DNA of 5,501 bases from assembly GCA_015222295.1 (NCBI GenBank), contig JADFUZ010000111.1, forward strand, positions 1 through 5,501, read 5' to 3'. Below, piece by piece: positions 1-5,231 of this stretch. The notes beneath the pieces are model-generated. The model ran no database searches. It saw only the letters and a list, made by a program, of their open reading frames with translations, and was not told the DNA's origin. The position numbers and the translations under genes are program-made. Source of the stretch: Chloroflexota bacterium. Lineage in GTDB: Bacteria; Chloroflexota; Dehalococcoidia; GIF9; AB-539-J10. How positions within the stretch are numbered: the stretch's first letter is position 1; each line of letters opens with the position of its first letter.

Positions 1-215
1 CCGATGTGGCAGCCAAGCACCAACACTCCGTCCGCGCCGGCGCGCAGGGCCTTGATGACGAATTGCGGTGACACCCGCCCCGAGCACATTACTCTGATGA
101 TTCGTACGTTGGGGGGATACTGCATTCGTGATACTCCAGCCAAATCGGCGCCGGCATAGGAACACCAGTTGCAGCAGAAGGCCAGGATTTTTGGCTCGAA
201 CCCTTCTTTGTCCAT
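1..215 (-). CDS. mvhD: MvhD/FrhD-type hydrogenase delta subunit-like iron-sulfur protein (partial, 3' end outside window)
   Basis: Starts with ATG at 213-215, two bases after the HdrA stop, and runs off the left edge after 71 codons. The visible protein begins MDKEGFEPKILAFCCNWCSY, then has AGADLAG, NVRIIRVMCSGRVSP and ALRAGADGVLVLGCHIG. This matches the MvhD family (~130-150 aa), a small soluble protein with one [2Fe-2S] cluster. Conserved cysteines seen are C14, C15, C18, C44 and C69. In methanogens MvhD links the [NiFe] hydrogenase MvhAG to HdrA. In many bacteria without MvhAG it still accompanies HdrA, or is fused to it, as an electron relay to other dehydrogenases such as formate dehydrogenase or MetF. 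The near-zero spacing suggests translational coupling with hdrA; a weak GGTGA sits about seven bases before the ATG, inside the hdrA end. No Sec codon is seen in the visible part. The C-terminal part is not visible, so a fusion at its end cannot be excluded. Confidence 0.9.
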   Translation of the reverse strand, partial: MDKEGFEPKILAFCCNWCSYAGADLAGVSRMQYPPNVRIIRVMCSGRVSPQFVIKALRAGADGVLVLGCHI

Positions 216-217
216 TC

Positions 218-3200
218 TCACGTCACCAAGAGGGCTTCGACCATGCTTGAGATTTGGTCGCTGGTGAAGCCTCTCTGCTGGGCGGCTCCTGAGGGGCAGG
301 CAGCGCAGCAAGTGCCACAACCCTTGCACAAGGCCTGATTGACTTTGGCCACCTTCTTATCCTCATCAATGGCGATAGCCCCGTAGGGGCACAGTACTTC
401 ACAAATACCACAACCGCTGCAGATATTCTCATTCACTGAGCAGACGATACCCTCAGTTGTAACAGTCTCCTTGGCCAGTATAGTGGTCGCTCGAGACACA
501 GCAGCCTTGGCCTGGGTGATACTCTCCTCGATTGACTTCGGGGCATGGGCAAGCCCGCAGACAAAGACTCCCTCAGTGGCGAAGTCCACCGGGCGGAGCT
601 TCACATGCGCTTCGAGGAAGAACCCATCCGCATTTACAGGCACCTTGTAGAGCATTGCCAGCTCTCTTACTTCTGGCGAAGGCAGCATGGCGACACTCAA
701 GGCAAGAATATCGGCGTCAACGGCTACCCTCTCGCCAAGCACCGGGTCTTTGCCCTCAACCCTTATCAAATACCTTCCGTCCCTCCTTATCTGACTGACT
801 TCAGGCTTGTCTTCTGAATCGTAGCGCAGGAAGACAACGCCTTTCTGTCTTGCCTCTTGATAATACTGCTCATAGAATCCGTACGTCCTCATATCTCGGT
901 AGAGGACATAGATGTTCATGTTGGGATTTGCCTGTTTGAGCTTCAGGGCATTATTGATCGCCTGATTACAGCATACGCGGCTGCAATAGGGTCGCGCGCC
1001 ATCGCGGGAGCCGACACACTGAATCATTACCAGATTATCACAGGCCACTATATCGGGATTCCCTCTGGCTATCTCCTCCCCGAGCTCAAGTTGAGTGAGT
1101 ACCCTTGGGTCTCTTCCATAGAGGTATTCCTCGGGCTCGTATTGCTGAGCCCCGGTGGCAATGATAGTGACGCCATGGTCTATCTTCTCTATGACCCTAC
1201 CACGATATCTCATGATTTCGGTGGTGAAGTTCCCGACAAAGCCATGCGCATCCACAATCCAGGTATTGGTGTAGACTCTGACCTTGGGATGGTCGCTGAC
1301 TCGCTTGATGAGGTGCGCAAGGAATTCCTGAACATCTCCGCTGTCAAGAGTGTGGTGTATTCTCCGGGCCATTCCTCCCAGGTTGCTGTCTCTCTCAATA
1401 AGATGAACCTCAAAGCCCTGGTCCGCCAGATTCAGGGCGCTGGCCAGCCCGGCTACTCCTCCCCCGATGACCAGAGCAGCGTGGTTGACGGGGACAAGAA
1501 GGGGTTGCAGCGGCTCCTTCAACCTTGCTTTTGCCACTGTCATCCTGACCAGGTCCTTGGCCTTGTCGGTTGCCCTCTCCGGCTCGCGCATATGAACCCA
1601 CGAGCACTGGTCACGAATGTTGGCCATCTCAAACAGGTACTTGTTCAATCCGGCTTCCCTGAGGGTCTCTTGAAATAGGGGCTCGTGTGTTCTGGGGGTG
1701 CAAGAGGCCACTATCACTCGATTCAGCTTGTGTTCCTCTATCATTGCCTTTATTCTCTCTTGCGTGTCCTGGGAGCACGTGTACAGATTGTCTTCAGCAT
1801 AGGCCACGTTGGGAAGAGTCTCGGCATACTTGGTGACTTCAGGGACATTCACTACCCCGCCGATGTTGATTCCGCAGTGGCAAACGAACACCCCAATCCT
1901 GGGCTCCTGTCCGGTGATGTCTTTCTCGGGAGGGTATTCCTTGACTCTGGTGAGAGTACTCCGCGCCGTAGCAAGCAACGTGGAGGCGCTTCCGGCGGCC
2001 GCACTGGCCTGCACGACCGTTTCTGGAATGTCCTTGGGGCCGGAGAAGGCACCCGCAACGAAAATTCCCGGTTTGGAAGTCTCCACCCCGGAGAAAGGAA
2101 CCGTGTTGCAGAAGCCATACCTATTGAGCTGGACTCCCAGCCTCTTTGCCAGTTCTACCGTCGCCGGGGAGGATTGCAGCCCTACGGACAGCACAACTAA
2201 GTCAAATTCACGGACACCGGACCTGCCATCTTCGCCCGCATATTTGATGTGCAAGCTGCCCGTCCCATCTACTTCCTCAATGCTGTATGCCTTTGCCCTG
2301 ATAAACTCTATGCCTTCTTTCTCTCCCCGCTCATAGAACCTGTCAAAGTCCTTTCCCTGGGTTCTCATGTCCATGTAGAAGATTGTTTGCTCTAGCTCAA
2401 GGGGAACATGCTCTTTGGCAATAATGGCTTCCTTCACGGCGTACGTGCAGCACACAGAAGAGCAGTATCCGCGGTCGAGACTTTCATCCCTTGAGCCGAC
2501 GCATTGAATCCAGGCTATCCTCTGCGGTGGCTTTCTATCTGAGGGTCTTAGCAGCTCTCCCTGGTATGGTCCTGAGGCTGAGAGCATCCTCTCAAACTCG
2601 ATGCTGGTTACCACGTTGGGATGCTTCCTGTACCCGTAGTTGAAAAGAGGAGTGGGGTCGAACTCATCAAAACCAGGGCAGAGGACTACAGAGCCTACCA
2701 GTAGCTCTACGATCTCTTCTTTCATGTTGTGGTTGATGGCGTTGGCTTTGCAGGCTTGAACGCATTGCATGCACTCGCAGCAGATTCCGCAATTCAAGCA
2801 CCGACTTGCCTCCCTGATCGCTGCGTCCTCAAGAAAGCCGAGTTCTATCTCCTCGAACCCCTTGATCCTTTCCTCTACGGGGACAGTGGGCATAATCCCT
2901 CTTGGCTCCCTGATTCTACCGAAAGGAACGAAGTCGACATCGGAGGGCTGCCTTTCTACGGCTCTTCCCTCTCTGAGGTCCTGGTGGTCGAGGTATCTGA
3001 TAATGGATTCCGCTGCCCGCGCACCAGCGGCCAGGGCTTCAACCGCTATGGAAGGTCCTGTCTGGCAATCCCCTCCGGCAAACACTCCTTCACGGCTTGT
3101 TTCCATAGTCAGTGGGTCAACCTCGATGGTGCCTCTGGCGGAGCTGTTTACTCTGCTGTTCTCCAGGAAGGACAAGTCAGGCGCCTGTCCAATTGCTGGG

Positions 3201-4660
3201 ATCACCACGTCAGCCTCAAAGTCAAACTCAGAACCTGGAATGGGGACGGGACGCCTTCTCCCCGTACTGTCTGGCTCACCGAGTTCCATACGAGTGCACC
3301 TTATCTTGCTGACCTTTCCGTTCTTGGAGAGAATCTGCGTGGGAGCGACCAGGTACTCTATCTTTACCCCTTCCTCTTCCGCAGCTTCAATCTCCTCCTC
3401 CCTGGCGGGCATTTCGACTCTTGTCCTGCGGTAGAGGATTGTGACCTCGCTACCACCCAGGCGAAGGGCAGAGCGGGCTGAGTCTATGGCAACGTCTCCG
3501 CCTCCTATTATCGCTACCTTTCCTCTTGCCTTGACTTCTTTCCCCAGACTGATCGCTCTGAGGAAATCGACACCGTGAATGACGCCCTGCGCATCTTCAC
3601 CAGGGACGCGAAGTCGCTGACTCCGATGCGCTCCCACGCCGACAAACACGGCCTGATATCCTTGTTGAAATAGGTCTTCAATGGTGAGTTCCTTGCCTAT
3701 GGGAGTACCGGTCCTTATCTCTATCCCCAGGCGTCTGAGCTGCCCGATCTCTCTTTCAAGAACGTTCTTGGGCAAACGATACTCCGGGATGCCGACGTAC
3801 AGCATTCCGCCAGCCACGGGGAGAGCTTCAAATATCGTAACCTGATATCCTGCTCGGCGAAGCTCGCAGGCGCAGCTAAGGCCTGCTGGTCCCGAGCCGA
3901 TAATCGCCACCCTCTGCTCTTTCTGCTCTATTTCGGGAAGGGGGAACTCATCCTTTGCCATGTCTGCAGCAAATCGCTTCAGGGCTCGGATTGCCACAGG
4001 CTGTTCCACAAGCCGGCGGTTGCATTTCTCCTCACAGGGAGCGGGGCAAATCCTTCCCAACACTCCTGGCATGGGAATCCTTTCCCTTATCAGGGCGAGC
4101 GCTGCTTCATAGTCCTTCTTTGCGATCAGAGCCACATATCCTTGAACGTTTGTGCCGGCTGGGCAAGTCAAGCCGCACAGAGCCCTTCCTCTCTTCTCAA
4201 TGGCAAAGGCGTTGGGAAAGGCCTGGGCGAATGGTCTAAATATGGCCTTTCTCTGGGCCAGACCTTGCTCGAACTCGCTGGGCATGTCCACCGGGCAAAC
4301 CTGGGCGCAATCCGCACATCCGGTGCACTTGGTGAGATCAACATATCTCGGGTGCCTTATGACCTTCGCGTTGAAATGCCCTGGTTCGCCATCGACTTCG
4401 AGCAGTTCTGAACACGACAGTAGCTCTATATTGGGGTGTCTCCCACATTCAATTAGTTTCGGGGAGAGGATGCACATGGCGCAGTCTAGGGTAGGGAAGG
4501 TCTTGTCAAGTTGCGCCATCACGCCACCCACGGCGGCGGATTTCTCAACCAGATGAACGCGGTACCCGGACTCGGCAAGATCGAGCGCAGCCTGAATGCC
4601 TCCAATTCCTCCTCCAACTACCAGCACTGCCCCAAGCTTGTCATTCTGGCTCAAATCCAC
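218..4660 (-). CDS. hdrA: HdrA-GltD-HdrA fusion: multi-flavin, multi-FeS electron-bifurcating oxidoreductase subunit
   Basis: A complete 1480-aa protein starting with GTG at 4660 and ending with TGA at 218-220, about twice the length of canonical HdrA (~650 aa). Residues 1-157 begin HdrA core 1: the FAD motif GGGIGG (16-21), the HdrA-typical LDKTFPTLDCAMC (51-63) and a ferredoxin motif (C112, C115, C118, C122). Residues 158-620 are an inserted GltD/NfnB-like module. Residues 621-905 resume core 1: a Cys-rich motif (C621-C637), IQCVGSRD and YCSSVCC (C720, C733, C737, C738), and the PGIFVAGAFSGPKDIPET flavin segment. Residues 918-1480 are core 2: an N-terminal cluster domain (C927, C929, C962, C987, C1019), the FAD motif GGGVAG (1066-1071), IQCVGSRD and YCSRVCC (C1215, C1226, C1230, C1231), and two C-terminal [4Fe-4S] motifs (C1414-C1424 and C1445-C1455). 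HdrA is the flavin-based bifurcating subunit of cytoplasmic Hdr complexes. The insert suggests NAD(P)H as electron source or sink. The reading frame is unbroken. The physiological reaction is inferred from the neighbours metF, hdrC and mvhD. Confidence 0.92.
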   Translation of the reverse strand: MDLSQNDKLGAVLVVGGGIGGIQAALDLAESGYRVHLVEKSAAVGGVMAQLDKTFPTLDCAMCILSPKLIECGRHPNIELLSCSELLEVDGEPGHFNAKVIRHPRYVDLTKCTGCADCAQVCPVDMPSEFEQGLAQRKAIFRPFAQAFPNAFAIEKRGRALCGLTCPAGTNVQGYVALIAKKDYEAALALIRERIPMPGVLGRICPAPCEEKCNRRLVEQPVAIRALKRFAADMAKDEFPLPEIEQKEQRVAIIGSGPAGLSCACELRRAGYQVTIFEALPVAGGMLYVGIPEYRLPKNVLEREIGQLRRLGIEIRTGTPIGKELTIEDLFQQGYQAVFVGVGAHRSQRLRVPGEDAQGVIHGVDFLRAISLGKEVKARGKVAIIGGGDVAIDSARSALRLGGSEVTILYRRTRVEMPAREEEIEAAEEEGVKIEYLVAPTQILSKNGKVSKIRCTRMELGEPDSTGRRRPVPIPGSEFDFEADVVIPAIGQAPDLSFLENSRVNSSARGTIEVDPLTMETSREGVFAGGDCQTGPSIAVEALAAGARAAESIIRYLDHQDLREGRAVERQPSDVDFVPFGRIREPRGIMPTVPVEERIKGFEEIELGFLEDAAIREASRCLNCGICCECMQCVQACKANAINHNMKEEIVELLVGSVVLCPGFDEFDPTPLFNYGYRKHPNVVTSIEFERMLSASGPYQGELLRPSDRKPPQRIAWIQCVGSRDESLDRGYCSSVCCTYAVKEAIIAKEHVPLELEQTIFYMDMRTQGKDFDRFYERGEKEGIEFIRAKAYSIEEVDGTGSLHIKYAGEDGRSGVREFDLVVLSVGLQSSPATVELAKRLGVQLNRYGFCNTVPFSGVETSKPGIFVAGAFSGPKDIPETVVQASAAAGSASTLLATARSTLTRVKEYPPEKDITGQEPRIGVFVCHCGINIGGVVNVPEVTKYAETLPNVAYAEDNLYTCSQDTQERIKAMIEEHKLNRVIVASCTPRTHEPLFQETLREAGLNKYLFEMANIRDQCSWVHMREPERATDKAKDLVRMTVAKARLKEPLQPLLVPVNHAALVIGGGVAGLASALNLADQGFEVHLIERDSNLGGMARRIHHTLDSGDVQEFLAHLIKRVSDHPKVRVYTNTWIVDAHGFVGNFTTEIMRYRGRVIEKIDHGVTIIATGAQQYEPEEYLYGRDPRVLTQLELGEEIARGNPDIVACDNLVMIQCVGSRDGARPYCSRVCCNQAINNALKLKQANPNMNIYVLYRDMRTYGFYEQYYQEARQKGVVFLRYDSEDKPEVSQIRRDGRYLIRVEGKDPVLGERVAVDADILALSVAMLPSPEVRELAMLYKVPVNADGFFLEAHVKLRPVDFATEGVFVCGLAHAPKSIEESITQAKAAVSRATTILAKETVTTEGIVCSVNENICSGCGICEVLCPYGAIAIDEDKKVAKVNQALCKGCGTCCAACPSGAAQQRGFTSDQISSMVEALLVT
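221..1909 (-). other. HdrA core 2 with N-terminal cluster domain and C-terminal ferredoxin domain
   Basis: This stretch encodes about residues 918-1480. It begins with the HdrA N-terminal domain: RIGVFVCHCGINIGG, LYTCSQDTQE, ASCTPRTHEPLF and NIRDQCSWVH. The second FAD domain follows (LVIGGGVAGLASALNLAD, then LGGMAR), without the LDC-x2-C motif and without an internal ferredoxin insert. The IQCVGSRD and YCSRVCC cluster motif and the GVFVCGLAHAPKSIEESITQA segment are kept. The C-terminal ferredoxin domain has C1414-x2-C1417-x2-C1420-x3-C1424 and C1445-x2-C1448-x2-C1451-x3-C1455. In canonical Hdr complexes this C-terminal domain carries electrons between the HdrA flavin and external partners such as MvhD. 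Confidence 0.82.
968..1024 (-). repeat. Internal duplicated HdrA cluster motif, copy 2
   Basis: Codons 1213-1231 encode IQCVGSRD followed by YCSRVCC, with spacing C-x10-C-x3-CC, two residues shorter than copy 1. The eight residues IQCVGSRD are identical in both copies. The surrounding protein has clearly diverged, so this is an old duplication or fusion of two different HdrA types, not a recent tandem repeat. Confidence 0.8.
1946..2800 (-). other. HdrA core 1, distal half (interrupted by the GltD module)
   Basis: This stretch encodes about residues 621-905. It starts with a dense cysteine motif (C621, C624, C627, C628, C630, C633, C637) at the place of the second cluster of the HdrA internal ferredoxin domain. 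It then continues as ordinary HdrA: VTSIEFERMLSASGP, IQCVGSRD, YCSSVCC, FYMDMRTQGKDFDRFYER, LSVGLQSSP and PKDIPETVVQASAAAGSA. Together with residues 1-157 (4190-4660) it makes a thioredoxin-reductase-like FAD domain with its ferredoxin insert. The C-terminal ferredoxin domain expected next is missing; a short linker (TRVKEYPPEKDITGQEP) leads straight into core 2. Confidence 0.82.
2447..2509 (-). repeat. Internal duplicated HdrA cluster motif, copy 1
   Basis: Codons 718-738 encode IQCVGSRD followed by YCSSVCC. The cysteine spacing is C-x12-C-x3-CC, the non-canonical [4Fe-4S] ligand pattern of the HdrA FAD domain. It is the homologue of the motif at 968-1024 and shows that the gene contains two HdrA cores. 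Confidence 0.8.
2801..4189 (-). other. Inserted GltD/NfnB-type NAD(P)H-flavoprotein module inside HdrA
   Basis: This stretch encodes about residues 158-620 of the fusion. It opens with the Fe-S region of the glutamate synthase small subunit/dihydropyrimidine dehydrogenase family: C162, C166, then GRICPAPCEEKCNR with C205, C209 and C213. Next come the FAD motif AIIGSGPAG (253-260) and GGMLYVGIPEYRLPK (284-298). The NAD(P)H motif AIIGGGDVAIDSA (383-395) is followed by YRRTRVEMPA (410-419), whose arginines are placed as in NADPH-binding relatives. The second FAD segment is GVFAGGDCQTGPSIAVEA (525-542). The module ends in the EASRCLNCG stretch also common at the end of stand-alone GltD-like proteins. 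In the family this module oxidises or reduces NAD(P)H and passes electrons through FAD and clusters. NADPH rather than NADH is a guess from the arginines. Confidence 0.88.
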
Positions 4661-4664
4661 GATA

Positions 4665-4670
4665 ACCTCA
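4665..4670 (-). promoter_or_regulatory. Shine-Dalgarno-like site deciding the GTG start of the HdrA fusion gene
   Basis: The minus strand reads TGAGGT, then TATC, then GTG GAT. This places a GAGG core five bases before the GTG at 4660. I see no in-frame ATG between the hdrC stop and this point, and the FAD-binding strand begins about 11 residues after the GTG, as expected for the family. A second purine-rich stretch (AGGAGAG) lies about 25 bp upstream, too far away to serve this start. Confidence 0.6.
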
Positions 4671-4694
4671 CAAACTTTCTGGACTCTCCTTCCC

Positions 4695-5207
4695 CTATTG
4701 ACTTGAAGCTGTCCCCGGCATCATTGTCTCAAGCTTGTCCTTCTCCCTCTCCAGTGCTTCCTCTGCAAGCTTCATGAGGTCCACTTCGGTTTCCTCGGAC
4801 TTGTTGTCCACAATGGATAGCACCATTTGATGGCGCAGCTTCTGGGAAAAAGTGTCAATCTCATTTATTCGTGCCACGAAACAGGGATGGACGTATCCTT
4901 CCTTTACCGCCATGTTACGCAGAGCCTTCGTCACATCGGAGAATTTCACATTCTGGGGGCAGTGAGCCTGGCAGGTGTAACACTGAGTGCAAAGCCAGGG
5001 GAAACTGGAGGACAGCACTTCTTTCTTCATCCCCAGGAGGACCATCCGGATTATCTTTCGAGGGTTATACTCAGGGTCAATGTCTGCCACCGGACAGCTT
5101 GCTGTGCACAGGCCACAGGCGAAGCACAGCTTGATGTTTTCCCCACCTGGCTCCTCGGCCAGCTCATACTTGAATTTGGTATCCAGTTCGTTCAGCAGTA
5201 TAGCCAT
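4695..5207 (-). CDS. hdrC: Heterodisulfide reductase subunit C-like protein (two [4Fe-4S] ferredoxin-type electron carrier)
   Basis: A complete 170-aa gene running from ATG at 5207 to TAG at 4695-4697. Two cysteine motifs are clear: C28-x2-C31-x2-C34-x3-C38-P, inside CFACGLCTASCPV, and C73-x2-C76-x2-C79-x3-C83-P, inside CTQCYTCQAHCP. This pair, with the helix and NPRKIIRMVLLG segment between them, is the signature of HdrC, a small soluble protein with two [4Fe-4S] clusters. HdrC normally passes electrons between HdrA and the catalytic subunit HdrB. No transmembrane segment is seen, so this is not the membrane HdrE/DsrM type. Residues 110-170 form a charged, probably helical tail rich in E and K, with one further Cys (C109) after the second motif. 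It sits between metF and the HdrA gene, but no hdrB is adjacent, so its acceptor may be MetF itself or an HdrB encoded elsewhere. The family call is firm; the partner is inferred. Confidence 0.9.
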   Translation of the reverse strand: MAILLNELDTKFKYELAEEPGGENIKLCFACGLCTASCPVADIDPEYNPRKIIRMVLLGMKKEVLSSSFPWLCTQCYTCQAHCPQNVKFSDVTKALRNMAVKEGYVHPCFVARINEIDTFSQKLRHQMVLSIVDNKSEETEVDLMKLAEEALEREKDKLETMMPGTASSQ

Positions 5208-5211
5208 CTTT

Positions 5212-5219
5212 CCCCCCTT
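5212..5219 (-). promoter_or_regulatory. Shine-Dalgarno-like site of hdrC
   Basis: On the minus strand the 24-bp metF-hdrC gap contains AAGGGGGG followed by AAAG and then the ATG of hdrC. The purine-rich run sits at ribosome-binding distance and supports the ATG at 5207 as the start. No promoter-like element or hairpin is seen in the short gap. Confidence 0.55.
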
Positions 5220-5231
5220 GTCGGGCTTTCC

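Noticed and set aside
857..1678. Open plus-strand frame of 273 codons
   Set aside because: It lies wholly antisense to the HdrA core 2 coding region, which has unmistakable family motifs. The translation has no recognisable domain and there is no convincing ribosome site.
221..1909. Core 2 as QmoB of the quinone-interacting Qmo complex
   Set aside because: QmoB is related, but no qmoA, qmoC or aprAB genes are seen, and the neighbours are metF, hdrC and a separate mvhD.
1685..2336. Plus-strand frames at 1685-2200 and 1809-2336
   Set aside because: Shadow frames opposite conserved HdrA sequence; no domain or start signal supports them.
2729..3481. Open plus-strand frame of 250 codons, with overlapping frames at 2769-3434 and 3112-3312
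   Set aside because: Antisense to the GltD module and the resumption of HdrA core 1. Several overlapping frames stay open together here, as expected from the codon bias of the real gene on the other strand.
2801..4189. Possibility that the GltD-like part is a true glutamate synthase small subunit
   Set aside because: It is in frame inside HdrA with no gltB neighbour, and this flavoprotein module is widely reused as a general NAD(P)H dehydrogenase unit.
218..4660. Possibility that the long gene is an artefact of a lost stop codon between two hdrA genes
   Set aside because: The linker at residues 905-920 (TRVKEYPPEKDITGQEP) is a natural-looking continuous connection and leads directly into the N-terminal domain of core 2. 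No start codon with a ribosome site or spacer remnant is evident there.
5208..5231. Promoter or terminator between metF and hdrC
   Set aside because: The 24-bp gap holds only a purine-rich ribosome-binding stretch, with no hairpin or -10/-35 pattern I can support.
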